In this document: piece after piece, positions 46,859 to 56,098 of the stretch
Position numbering within the stretch: position 1 is the stretch's first letter
Layout: every line of letters starts with the position of its first letter
NCBI GenBank assembly: GCA_025992855.1
Contig: DAJPGB010000001.1
Location: 1,550,001-1,614,000 of the forward strand
DNA: 64,000 nucleotides
DNA from: Coriobacteriaceae bacterium
Lineage (GTDB): Bacteria > Actinomycetota > Coriobacteriia > Coriobacteriales > Coriobacteriaceae
Direction of reading: 5' to 3'
Program-made: the position numbers and the translations under genes
The notes under the pieces: model-generated
Databases searched by the model: none
Told to the model about the DNA's origin: nothing
Seen by the model: the letters and a program-made list of their open reading frames with translations, nothing else

Positions 46859-49273
46859 ATGGAGAAGGGGAATGGTTATTACGAACATGACATCAAGGTT
46901 AGGTTTACAGAAGAACGGATAAACAAATCATCGAATTGGCAGTGGCTAATTGAATGCACTGAAGAGCGATTCTCTACACCCAAAGAAATCACTTCAGTAA
47001 ATGAATTTCTAGGCGTATTGACAGCGCTTCATGAACCCTTTGCTTTTCTTGCTACCGTTGTCGATTTGGTTGGCGATTTCAAACCAGATATTTCATCAAT
47101 GTGGTTGGTGAAGTTGTACGATTGCGTTCTCCTTAGAAGCGGAATGACCAAGCCAGAAGATTATGACGAATACGCTGGGTTTTTCGGCATGCTTGGCGTA
47201 GCGTCATATGCAACTTTCCTTTTCAATAAATTAACTGGTAGAAATGCCCTTATTGATACCCGTCCCATTTTTTATTCAAATCTCCACCAGCTGTATGACT
47301 TTACCGCGGTAAACGATGAATGGCCAAAGCTTGAATACTTAACCGGGAGAATCAATTTAACGGGAATTGAACTAGTCGCCGCAACGCTTCGGCACAATTT
47401 TAAGTGCGTCGATGCACCGATCAATTGCGATAGCGTTATTAAACTGATGGATGACAACTTTGATGCTGATTTCCTCAGTTTTAGAAACGTTGATCGAGAT
47501 CTATTTCAAACATGGCAGGAGGCTCTTCTTTGCGATGCTTTTAGGAGTTCTTACCAAAATGGAAAACTTATTCCATTGATTGGCCTTGCTGAAGGTGAAG
47601 AATCGTCATATAGCTCTGCATGGACAGAAGGCATGTTCCAAAAAGCAAAGGATGTCTTTGAAGATGATCGTGCGATTTGCTTACTTGAGTCTATAGAATT
47701 TGCGAAATGGAATGAGATTCCTTCGACCCGTAGCCAAACCATTCTGGTTGAACTAACCATAAATAATGCCAAGCGAATAATAAAAAATAGTGAACCGTTG
47801 TACCGTATTCAGTGCACAGCGATTGATATTGTCACTCAGCTAAAAAGGGAATCGAAATTATGCAAAGAAGCTCAGACAGCTTATTTTCGAAGCATGAATG
47901 AACTTCTAAAAGACCGTACTGATTACGACGATCTTCGTTATATGTCGGAACATTCAATTCCGATGACAAGGGAACAAAAAGGTCTTTTAAAAACGAAATG
48001 CCAAGCTTTCTTTGCCGAAAACTTAAAGAAGGTCAATACTACACACGACTTGGTAGCCCTATTTGAAAACCCTCTAAGTGCAAAGTACTGCAATCAGAAG
48101 GATGCGGCGTACGCATTCGATTTGTTCTATAAGCACGCAGAACATAGCGACATTGAAACTGCGGAGCTGTTCTATTCCGCAATGATGTTTTTATTAGATG
48201 TTTTGAGCAACCCTGAAGTAAATAACAATTGGGCTAAAAATGTAATTATTGCTCTTAGACATACTTGGCAAGATAAATACTACAGTCAAGTTGTATCAGG
48301 AATGCATTGTTTTACGCGAGAATTCTCCATCCCAAACACTGAAATCAAAATGCTAAATAAGCAGTTCCTAGAATCACCCCACGGATTTGCACAATCTTTA
48401 TTACAACTTTCCGATGATTCAATTTCATCCAGCTTAGAGGACATGTCTAAGAAGATAATTGTTTACCTTTTTGGCAAGACAACAGTCAGTGAATTCTATC
48501 CCAATCACGTTCACGTAATGATAGAAGATGATGCGCGCTCGATCGACAAAATGATTGCAGATGAAGTCAAACGGGTTTACAAGGAGCGTTCTTATCGCTT
48601 CATCAATCGTCTTGGCGAGCAAGTTATGCTTGACGGTTTCTTTGAAAAGCTCAACAAGAATATCCAGTTGGTTTGCAGCATGGTTGTCATAGAGCCCGTT
48701 TATGACAAGGTGATTACACTTGCTCCAAGTCAATACGAGCTTTTGCCCAATCCTGGCAACAGGCCGACCCTCGGTCATCTTACGCAGCTATTTCCTATTC
48801 TTGAAAATACTATTAGAAACATAGGAGAGATGTTTTCCATTGTTCCCTTCCAAGCAAATAGGGATTCCTTTAACAAGCTTAGGGAAGTATCAGGAGTCTT
48901 GGCTGACCTCATAGGAAGCGTTCGTGAACTTACGGGAACTATCCAAGGATGCGGAGAGTTCCTATTTGTCTACTTAGTTATGTACTCTTCTAACGGATAT
49001 AACATCAGAAACGATTGCATCCATGGTCGTCAATACCAAGGTTCCGCAGCTGTCGCTTTCGCCTACAGACTTACCGTGATCTGCACCTATATGATGCTAA
49101 AAAGGCTGCAGGGGCTTGAAACAATTGTAGAGAATGAGGTAGACAGCAAAGACCAGGAGGAGATCGTATGTCACGGTCGACGATTTTTTGGATGGGCAGC
49201 TTTTAAAGCGATATGCTCTTCTCTCAAAAAATTCATGAGCCACCTCAGGATTCCGAAAACTTCAGAACGGTAA
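46859..49273 (+). CDS. Large protein of unknown function with HEPN-like R-x4-H motif
   Basis: 804 aa, AT-rich, with no recognised catalytic domain in the first 600 residues, which look alpha-helical and repeat-like. Near residues 715-722 the sequence SNGYNIRNDCIHGRQYQG contains R-N-x3-H followed by Gly. This pattern is common in HEPN RNase or HEPN-like domains, including C-terminal domains of large defence proteins. Two hydrophobic stretches flank it (GEFLFVYLVMYS and VAFAYRLTVICTYMML). ATG 46859 is eight bases after AGAGG; ATG 46853 is only two bases away from it. It is flanked on both sides by IS copies. Family unknown; the HEPN reading is tentative. Confidence 0.65.
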   Translation: MEKGNGYYEHDIKVRFTEERINKSSNWQWLIECTEERFSTPKEITSVNEFLGVLTALHEPFAFLATVVDLVGDFKPDISSMWLVKLYDCVLLRSGMTKPEDYDEYAGFFGMLGVASYATFLFNKLTGRNALIDTRPIFYSNLHQLYDFTAVNDEWPKLEYLTGRINLTGIELVAATLRHNFKCVDAPINCDSVIKLMDDNFDADFLSFRNVDRDLFQTWQEALLCDAFRSSYQNGKLIPLIGLAEGEESSYSSAWTEGMFQKAKDVFEDDRAICLLESIEFAKWNEIPSTRSQTILVELTINNAKRIIKNSEPLYRIQCTAIDIVTQLKRESKLCKEAQTAYFRSMNELLKDRTDYDDLRYMSEHSIPMTREQKGLLKTKCQAFFAENLKKVNTTHDLVALFENPLSAKYCNQKDAAYAFDLFYKHAEHSDIETAELFYSAMMFLLDVLSNPEVNNNWAKNVIIALRHTWQDKYYSQVVSGMHCFTREFSIPNTEIKMLNKQFLESPHGFAQSLLQLSDDSISSSLEDMSKKIIVYLFGKTTVSEFYPNHVHVMIEDDARSIDKMIADEVKRVYKERSYRFINRLGEQVMLDGFFEKLNKNIQLVCSMVVIEPVYDKVITLAPSQYELLPNPGNRPTLGHLTQLFPILENTIRNIGEMFSIVPFQANRDSFNKLREVSGVLADLIGSVRELTGTIQGCGEFLFVYLVMYSSNGYNIRNDCIHGRQYQGSAAVAFAYRLTVICTYMMLKRLQGLETIVENEVDSKDQEEIVCHGRRFFGWAAFKAICSSLKKFMSHLRIPKTSER

Positions 49274-49464
49274 TTGCCTCGAGAGTATCCATAACATAAT
49301 CTACTCGATACTGACCTTCGTTTTCTTCGATCATCCGATATTGTTGGTCAGAGTAAAACGCACGGTCTTTTTTTGATGAGTTTTGGCTGGGTTGCTTCAG
49401 TGAAGACGGCGATTTTAGCAGGAGCGCCGGGACGATGTTGATCCTCCTGCATAAGGAAGATTGT
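49245..49464 (-). pseudogene. Possible 3' fragment of a minus-strand gene cut by IS copy 2
   Basis: An open frame on the minus strand ends at 49245, overlapping the tail of the 804-aa gene. It reads KKDRAFYSDQQYRMIEENEG and then YRVDYVMDTLEAITVLKF, which looks like real protein. It enters the left end of IS copy 2 without a start. It may be a remnant or chance. Confidence 0.3.
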
Positions 49465-50588
49465 AACAGTTTAGATAATGGTTGATGCCGCACCTACCCC
49501 AAGTCGCGGTAAGTCGCGTCGGTCATTAGGATATGGCGCACCACCCTTGCAGTCGGGCCCCGCCCGTAGCTCGCCTGGTTGACCGGAAGAGGTAGACGTT
49601 CCGGTCGAGGTAGGCCTGCGGGTTCCTGGGCGACATCCCCGTGAAGCGCCAAAGGTAGCGCTTGAGCCAGGAGCACAGGTCGTTCGCCATCTTCATACGC
49701 TCCAGGTGGACCGGGTCGTTCACGTCGGCCCTGTGTGCCTCGCTCTCGTGCCCGCTGTCCCTGACCGGCACGCCGTGGGCCCGCTCCGGGTCGTGGATGA
49801 GCAACGACCCGGGCGCTATCCTGCCTCAATGGCTTTCCTCACGCGCGCGAGCTGGGCTTCCCGTGGCCGCAGACGACCGTGACCGGGCCTTATGGACGTC
49901 TGCGGCCACGCGGATGCACAGCTTCTGGCGGGACAGGCCGCGCTTGCGCGTCAGTCCGTAGCCCTTGGAGAGGTCGGTGTCGGTGACGTAGGCCTCGTCT
50001 ACCCAGACGGTGTCACGCAGCCCGATACGGTCCTGGTGGCCGGGTACCGTGGCGAGCATGCGGTGCCGCTACTCGAAGGCCATCTTGTGGGTGACACCGC
50101 GCAGCTCGGCCGCGCACTCCACGGAGACGTTGTGGCGCATGGGCCTGATGAAAGAGACCTCGGTGGCAAGCGGCTTGCGGTAGTGCTCAAGGACGGCGCC
50201 AGTGAGGAAGGTGAGCAACCTGCCGCAGCGGCAGCGCCACTTCGGGACGCCGGCGGCGGTCGATCCGTCCCTCCAGGCGCCACGCGCGCCGCATTCCGGA
50301 CACCCCGGGTCCGGCTGGTAGGCTGCGACGGCCTCGGCGAGAGTGCCGCGACCCCGACCTCGTCGCGGCAGCGCCTCTCGTCGGCGGTCAGGCCCGCCAC
50401 GAGCGCTTAAAGGGGTTCACTCTTCCGATATGTATCTGTCCCATCCGCCCGAGCGCCCACCCGGAAGGATTGTCGCCAAACAAAGATCCGGGTGGGCGCT
50501 CGGGCAAATTCTCTGTTTGGCTGGGAAGAGTATGGCATTCCGAGGGCCTTCCGGTCACAGAATCATCAGCTGTTATCTAAACTGTTAG
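49465..50588 (-). mobile_element. IS1595-type insertion sequence, copy 2 (decayed)
   Basis: Ends AACAGTTTAGATAATGG (left) and CTGTTATCTAAACTGTTAG (right). The N-terminal zinc ribbon survives here (CPECGARGAWRDG...WRCRCG). The core reads VWVDEAYVTDTDLSKGYG. A Trp codon is replaced by TAG near 50071. One base is missing near 49890, shifting the frame after ADVHK, and another shift follows near 49590. Same strand as the other two copies. No convincing target duplication by eye. Confidence 0.85.
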
Positions 50589-50616
50589 AAAATGATATTT
50601 AGTGATGGAGGAGACA

Positions 50617-51258
50617 ATGGATCTAACAAATCTACCTGAGTACATCTCAGCAATTGTGGCAATCATCGCATTGTTCATTTCTTGTTACCAAGCTCGTCTC
50701 AGCAATAAACAGTCTCTATTCAATCGACGTTTAAATATATGGATAACCGTCGATAAACTCATGGGCGTTTACGCAAAAAACGCGAAGAACTTGAAACAGG
50801 ATGACGAACCGCAAATGGCTATCGACCTACTATTTGTATGGCTGACTAACACCACGTACCTGCAATCAGTTTCAGCCTCAATAAATCATGTGTTAGATGC
50901 CGAACATCAACTCAAATTGCATTTAAAGCTTGATGAAATGAGATCACTCGCCATGGAGGCGAGGTTTTGCTTCAAAGGAAAGAGTGGAGAAGCAATTGCC
51001 GAATTCATAGAAGCTTATCAATCCCTTTTGTTTTCAATGTATCAGTATCAGATTCTATTAAATAAAATGTCTCGGAGTACAAAGGTATATCAATGGACGC
51101 TTGAACGGGCTTCTGAACAGTTACATGAGCCTGATCGACGGAAAGATCTCTTTGAAAAAGAAAGCGCTCTTGCCGCTTCATACAAGACTCTATGTCAGCA
51201 AAACAAGCGGGGAACAATTCAGCGGCAATTTCAACTAGCTGGTCCTATATGGCGATGA
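50617..51258 (+). CDS. Membrane-anchored protein of unknown function
   Basis: 213 aa. One N-terminal helix (YISAIVAIIALFISCYQARL, about residues 7-26) precedes a polar, mostly helical cytoplasmic part with positively charged flank LSNKQSLFNRRLNIW. This layout is common in small abortive-infection-type proteins, but no motif identifies it. ATG 50617 is preferred because GGAGGAG lies just upstream. It sits alone between IS copies 2 and 3 and begins about 30 bases after an IS end, so its promoter may lie within the IS. Confidence 0.65.
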   Translation: MDLTNLPEYISAIVAIIALFISCYQARLSNKQSLFNRRLNIWITVDKLMGVYAKNAKNLKQDDEPQMAIDLLFVWLTNTTYLQSVSASINHVLDAEHQLKLHLKLDEMRSLAMEARFCFKGKSGEAIAEFIEAYQSLLFSMYQYQILLNKMSRSTKVYQWTLERASEQLHEPDRRKDLFEKESALAASYKTLCQQNKRGTIQRQFQLAGPIWR

Positions 51259-51292
51259 ATGAATTGATGGATTACGGGATGATTAGTAATGC

Positions 51293-52442
51293 AACGGTTT
51301 AGATAACGCGACTTACCGCATCTATCTCAAGCTGCGGTAAGTCGCGTCGGCCATCAAAATAGGGCACACCACCCTTGCGGTCGGGTCCAATCTGTCCCTG
51401 GCCTGGTTGACCCTGAAGAGGTAAACGTACAAGTCGAGGTAGGCCTGTAGGTTCCTGGGCGACATCCACGTGAAGCGCCAAAGGTAGCGCTTGAGCCAGG
51501 AGCACAGGTCGTTCACCACCTCCATCCGCTCCAGGTAGACCGGTTCGTAGACGTCCGCACTGTGCGCCTCGCTCTCGAACCCGCCGTCCCCGACCAGTAC
51601 GGCGTGGGCTCGCTCGAGGTCGTGGATGAGCAGCGGCCCGGGCGCTATCCTGCCTCCTATGGCCTTCCTTATCCGCGCCGAGCCGGGCTCCCCGTGGCCG
51701 CAGGCGACCGGGACTGGGTTCTTGTGGACGTCGATGGCGACGCAGATGTTCAGCTTCTGGCGGGATAGGCCGCGCTTGCGCGCCTGCCCGTGGCCCTTGG
51801 AGAGGTCCGAGTCGTTGACGTAGGTCTCGTCGACCCAGACGGTGTCGCGCAGCACGATTCGGTCCTGGTAGCCGGATACCGTGGCGAGCACGCGGTGCCG
51901 CCACTCGAAGGCCGTCTTGTGGGTGACGTCGCACAGCTCGGCCGCGCACTCGACGGGGACGTTGTGGCGCAAGAGCCTGATGAAGGAGACCCAGGTGGCG
52001 AGCGGCTTGCGGCAGTGCTCGAGGACGGTACCGGTGGGGGAGGTGGCGCTGCTGCAGGAGCGCCACCTCGAGACCCCAGAGTGCGGTGGAGCTGTCCCTC
52101 CGGAAGCCGCGAGCGCCGCAACCCGGGCACTCCGGCTCGGGCCTGTAGGTCTCTGCGGCCGCGGCGAGCGTGCCGACCCCGAGCTCGTCGCGGCAGCGCC
52201 TCTCGTCGACGGCTTCTCTGGGCGGCAAGAACTCGTCGGCTGTCAGGCCCGCAACGAACTCCCCGAAGGGATTCGCTTTCCCATATGGATCTGTACCATC
52301 CGCCCGAACGCCCACCCGGAGGGAGTGTCGCCAAACAAAGAACCGGGTGGGCGCTCGGGCAAATTATCTGTTTGGCTGGGAAGAGCACAGCATTCGGGGT
52401 CCTTCCGGTCCCCGAATCATCGCCTGTTATCTAAACTGTTAG
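51293..52442 (-). mobile_element. IS1595-type insertion sequence, copy 3 (best preserved, frameshifted)
   Basis: Ends AACGGTTTAGATAAC (left) and GTTATCTAAACTGTTAG (right), about 1150 bp. The main transposase frame (51972 down to 51322) carries TAFEWRHRVLATVSGYQDRI, VWVDETYVNDSDLSKGHG, NICVAIDVHKNPVPVACGHG and NDLCSWLKRYLWRFTW, with both Trp and Tyr codons intact. The N-terminal part with CPGCGARGFRRD is in another frame, with one extra base relative to copy 2 near 52090 and six bases lost soon after. It is therefore inactive unless translation slips. Confidence 0.88.
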
Positions 52443-52465
52443 ATTGGGATATTAAGAATGAACGA

Positions 52466-52624
52466 ATGGAATTGCCCAAAGAGGTCGTCGACAAGGCATA
52501 TGCGAGAGACTTACTCCTCTTTTCGATAGAGATTTTCGACGACCGATTGGTTGGATATACCAATTATTCCATGGAAGTCTCCAGAACTACGGACAAGCTA
52601 TTCCAGGAAATTGCTGACCAATGA
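52466..52624 (+). pseudogene. Short remnant or small ORF beside IS copy 3
   Basis: 52 codons, MELPKEVVDKAYARDLLLFS... ending KLFQEIADQ, reading like the C-terminal end of a protein. The upstream sequence is the IS right end, so the N-terminus was probably lost on insertion or recombination. A free small protein from ATG 52466 cannot be excluded, but its ribosome site is poor. Confidence 0.4.
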
Positions 52625-52760
52625 TTGATACCCTAGGATAGGCAGCCGTATCGTGCTGGGCCTGAATGCTTTGGAGCGCTTGTTGGAACAAATCCTTCAA
52701 AGCACATGCTAATATGTGGTTTATAACGTATTGGCCCCTTAGATTTCTTCGAGCTGTTTT

Positions 52761-53546
52761 ATGAAGCTGCTCTTTTGGAACATAAACAAGAAAGACAATG
52801 CCGACCTTGCCCTCACGTGCATGCGAGAGGAGGAGGTCGGCATTGCTGCTTTTGCTGAGTTTTTTGGTACAGACTTTTCAGATGACTTGTTAATTGATTC
52901 TGGATATCGCCCGATGGGCCGCGGTGGGTGTGACAAAGTCAGAGTTTTTGCTCGAGAGTCCATTGAGATTCTTGATTGCTTTGAGGAATCAAGGTTTACC
53001 GTATTGCCGATGAAAATAGGCGAGATCTACTTTGTTGTTGCCGCGGCCCATCTTGTTGATCGTATGTCTTCGGCTGACCCTGAACCCAGGCTGGCGGATA
53101 TCCGCAGGATGATGGATGTTGTTCACGGGTATGAAAACAAGGCATCGATTAATAAGACGATTGTTATGGGTGATTTAAACGCAAATCCTTACGACAAAGA
53201 AATGCTTCTCCCCAACGCGTTTAACGCAATGTTATTTAAGGGAATACTAAGGAATAAAGATACAAGAAAGTGGTGTGGAGACGAATACCCCTTTCTGTAT
53301 AACCCAACAATCCATTGGTTGTCGGAGGAGTCGGAAAACTATGGCTCCTTTTACTATTCTGGGGATTGCACCAGTCCTGTTTGGAACTGTTATGACCAAG
53401 CGCTAGTGAGCCCTGAATTGATGGACCGTATTAATTCTTACAGCTATCTAAAGAGGATAGGGGATAGGGACTTGATTGCAAAAGTTCGCCCCGATAGCAA
53501 GATAAGCGATCATTTGCCGTTATTAGTTGATATCGATTTGAGTTAG
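52761..53546 (+). CDS. Endonuclease/exonuclease/phosphatase (EEP) family protein
   Basis: 261 aa. The EEP fold motifs are in order: LLFWNINKKDN at the start (metal Asn), VVAAAHLVDR, IVMGDLNANPYDKEM (Asp/Asn catalytic pair), WNCYDQALVSPEL and the terminal SDHLPLLVDIDL with the catalytic Asp-His. A nuclease or phosphodiesterase acting in the cytoplasm is expected; no signal peptide. It is first of a closely spaced set (12 bases to the next gene) that continues with three unknown proteins, suggesting an effector role. Confidence 0.85.
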   Translation: MKLLFWNINKKDNADLALTCMREEEVGIAAFAEFFGTDFSDDLLIDSGYRPMGRGGCDKVRVFARESIEILDCFEESRFTVLPMKIGEIYFVVAAAHLVDRMSSADPEPRLADIRRMMDVVHGYENKASINKTIVMGDLNANPYDKEMLLPNAFNAMLFKGILRNKDTRKWCGDEYPFLYNPTIHWLSEESENYGSFYYSGDCTSPVWNCYDQALVSPELMDRINSYSYLKRIGDRDLIAKVRPDSKISDHLPLLVDIDLS

Positions 53547-53557
53547 GCGGGTTATTT

Positions 53558-54124
53558 ATGGCTGTTAATGAAAACCCTTGGGTAGAGGTGCTCTCTCAGC
53601 CCCAGCAAAAATCAACCAAGGGAATTGTCCCGTATTTCAACGAGCAGGCCAATTTGTTGTCGCAGGCGTCCAACGGTAAGGTTAACGGTATTTTTTCTCA
53701 ACCTTCTGACATAAACAGAACGTTGTCTCCCACACTGGAAGCCCTTAGCGCTATGTCTAAGGTATTCCAAGACGTAGCGTCCGCCAGTGCTGTAGATCAA
53801 ACTCCAAAAGTCAATCTTTTGAATGCAAACGACCTGTACAAGAAGAATTCCTATTGCTTCGAGATTCGTTCGGATAGATATCGATTCAGGGTACTCACCA
53901 TTGAATTCGATCCGTCGTACCCTGCCGTCATGACCATCGACCGAGGCGTGTCTAATGATTTAGCAAAATTCTACGACCGTTATAAGTTTGAAGAGGCTGA
54001 GCCGTGCAATATCACAATTCAAGACGATGAGGATCTCGACCGTGTTTTCAATCAAATTCTAAAGAGTGAAAAGCTGATTTACATCTGCAATAGGCTGGTG
54101 AATGAGGCTAACGAGACGGTTTAG
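53558..54124 (+). CDS. Unknown protein encoded beside the EEP nuclease
   Basis: 188 aa. The first 85 residues are Ser/Gln/Asn-rich and probably flexible (FSQPSDINRTLSPTLEALSA). The rest looks like a compact alpha/beta domain (YCFEIRSDRYRFRVLTIEFD, AVMTIDRGVSNDLAKFYDRY). No family recognised. It follows the nuclease gene by 12 bases and is followed by a terminator-like hairpin, so these two genes may form one unit. Confidence 0.65.
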   Translation: MAVNENPWVEVLSQPQQKSTKGIVPYFNEQANLLSQASNGKVNGIFSQPSDINRTLSPTLEALSAMSKVFQDVASASAVDQTPKVNLLNANDLYKKNSYCFEIRSDRYRFRVLTIEFDPSYPAVMTIDRGVSNDLAKFYDRYKFEEAEPCNITIQDDEDLDRVFNQILKSEKLIYICNRLVNEANETV

Positions 54125-54227
54125 CATCTTTACCTTTCTTTGAGTTGCATACTCGAAGGCATAATTTGTCAAACATCCGCAATATGAACCGTATTTCATG
54201 GCGCGAACCTTAAGCCTATATGAACTA

Positions 54228-54271
54228 AAATATTGCGCGGGAACAGTAGTTTCCGCGCAATATTTGTTATT
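54228..54271 (+). terminator. Hairpin between the two gene pairs
   Basis: A perfect 13-bp stem (AAATATTGCGCGG and CCGCGCAATATTT), 12-base loop, then GTTATTT. It could end the nuclease transcript or act as an attenuator for the next pair, whose start is 19 bases later. Confidence 0.7.
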
Positions 54272-54283
54272 TAAGGGATGCAA

Positions 54284-55228
54284 ATGGACGAAGTGAAAAA
54301 ACTAAGTATCGCTAATTTCAACATTACATATGGGCCAGAAAATGAGCCCATGTTGACTCACTTCCAAGACATTTTGTATCCAGCGTTCTGCAATGAGCAG
54401 AAAGTTCATACCTCAAATAATGTCAGCTATTTCTCTGATGTTGAGTTGAAGCTAATTGATTCGGAATATGTTCTCACGGGAAATCTGATCCGTGAAACTC
54501 ATTATAGGGTGCGAACTATCGTTGTCGATAATGAGCTCGTTCCCTCTCCAAGCTCCATCCCAACTGCTCCATACTCTCGATTTATTATCTATCTCAAGAG
54601 CCATAGAATGATCCTCGTCAAGAATGAAGGCCAAAGCCCCAATCTCAAGAGTTTTCAAGCCGTTTTGAGGAAAGTTGTTGACCGCTACACTCGCAAGGCT
54701 AATCGGGAAAGAGCCAAAGCAGACTTGCCTCTATTTCCTAATGCTGTAATCAATATCGTTAATATGCCTCTACCCGATAGCATCGATGAGACTATCAAGG
54801 AATTTGCGAAAATTAAGTCAATTAATCTTCGCTTTTTCCCTTTAAACAATGATATTGATCCGGCACCGATGCTGGCGTACGTACGTTCAACAATGGATTC
54901 GGTTGACTCAAAAACGGGAAACTTAACATTCAATTCTCCTAAATCAGCCAACGGAATCTCCGATCTTTTTCAAGATAGCATTGCTTCTGGCGTTGCATCA
55001 GCAACGGTAACTGGAGAAAAACAAGATGGCACAAAAATTAAAATTACTGACAATCAACTTGGTTCTGAACTTCAGATTCCAAGTGCTGGAAATTTAAGTG
55101 CTGACGATGACGAAAGAATTGCAAGTTACTGCAAGAAGCGCAATTATTTACCTGAAGCAAGTGTGGACAACACAGCCCTGTATGGCAAAGCGCTCAATAT
55201 CCTCGAATTGCTTGTTAATAAAATTTAG
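54284..55228 (+). CDS. Unknown soluble protein, RexA-like in position and layout
   Basis: 314 aa with no membrane segment. Predicted alpha/beta N-terminal part (SIANFNITYGPENEPMLTHF, SRFIIYLKSHRMILVKNEGQ) and a basic helical middle (VVDRYTRKANRERAK). I recognise no motif. Together with the four-helix membrane protein encoded 12 bases downstream it recalls the RexA sensor/RexB channel pair of phage lambda, but this is an analogy of size and order, not a demonstrated homology. ATG 54284 is six bases after AAGGG; ATG 54278 abuts it. Confidence 0.6.
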   Translation: MDEVKKLSIANFNITYGPENEPMLTHFQDILYPAFCNEQKVHTSNNVSYFSDVELKLIDSEYVLTGNLIRETHYRVRTIVVDNELVPSPSSIPTAPYSRFIIYLKSHRMILVKNEGQSPNLKSFQAVLRKVVDRYTRKANRERAKADLPLFPNAVINIVNMPLPDSIDETIKEFAKIKSINLRFFPLNNDIDPAPMLAYVRSTMDSVDSKTGNLTFNSPKSANGISDLFQDSIASGVASATVTGEKQDGTKIKITDNQLGSELQIPSAGNLSADDDERIASYCKKRNYLPEASVDNTALYGKALNILELLVNKI

Positions 55229-55240
55229 AAGGGTTTCTTA

Positions 55241-55849
55241 ATGCCTGACGGTCTTTCCCAAATTGCCGTAGTAAGAAGCGCTGGCGAACTAATCAGAGAC
55301 GCACTTCGCGAGTTGAAGCCCGTAAAAGGAAACCTGCCAATCTCCATTGGAGTTTCAGCTATTTCCCTGGTTCTTTCGCTAAACATGCTTAAGGCCCCGA
55401 ATACCGTTGAGTTAATTGTGAACTTATCCACGACATTAACTGACGTATTCTTGGGTTTATTCGGAGTAGCGCTCTCAATTTTTGCGATTTTTTTCAGCTT
55501 GCTTAATGGTGAGTATGTTCGTGGGTTAGCTTCACAAGAAGGTAACCCACTATTGAAATACCTTCGCTACTACGAGAATGTACTTGTTTTATTTGCAGTC
55601 GCCTTTACATTGAGTCTTTTGATCTCTCTACTCGACCAAGCTACGATTTATAAAATGACGGCTATGATTTGCTGCGATTATTATGTCGAAGCGGTCATCT
55701 GTTTTATGTATCTGGCCCTCTCGTTTCGAATAGTGGGTGAAACAAAATCGCTCCTGTTTAATACTTTTGCATTCACGAGAGCATATATTTGTCTAAAGGG
55801 ATGTGAAGGAATACCCAAGATTCAATCCGACGCGGCATCGAAACTATAA
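55241..55849 (+). CDS. Four-helix membrane protein, RexB-like in layout
   Basis: 202 aa with four strong hydrophobic segments: near 35-48 (ISIGVSAISLVLSLNML), 60-90 (LTDVFLGLFGVALSIFAIFF), 112-128 (VLVLFAVAFTLSLLISLL) and 148-162 (YYVEAVICFMYLALSF). Short polar ends. It is a plausible pore or membrane effector for the soluble partner upstream. The start ATG has AAGGG at a suitable distance. No family assigned. Confidence 0.65.
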   Translation: MPDGLSQIAVVRSAGELIRDALRELKPVKGNLPISIGVSAISLVLSLNMLKAPNTVELIVNLSTTLTDVFLGLFGVALSIFAIFFSLLNGEYVRGLASQEGNPLLKYLRYYENVLVLFAVAFTLSLLISLLDQATIYKMTAMICCDYYVEAVICFMYLALSFRIVGETKSLLFNTFAFTRAYICLKGCEGIPKIQSDAASKL

Positions 55850-56098
55850 TTTGACCGTGAGGTTATCGTCGGCGTATAAATCGAGTCGCTATTTAGCGGA
55901 TCATGGTAAGCGTAGCATCAATTGATGTGGCGAGACTCCTTCCATTCACCGACTGGCAAAACGATTTACACCTAATTCTTGGTGCTGCTCAGGGGCATTT
56001 TCTTTGTTTTCAGCTTGATCCCGCTAAACTAAATAATTGCTGCTACCAGGGCATTTTCTGGTGCACATTCTATTGGCTCCTCGAAGATCGGAGCGGGT

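Noticed and set aside
51299..52388. Three long overlapping frames in IS copy 3
   Set aside because: Only the 51322-51972 frame, plus the CPGCG-containing N-terminal part, match the transposase; the rest are GC-driven shadows.
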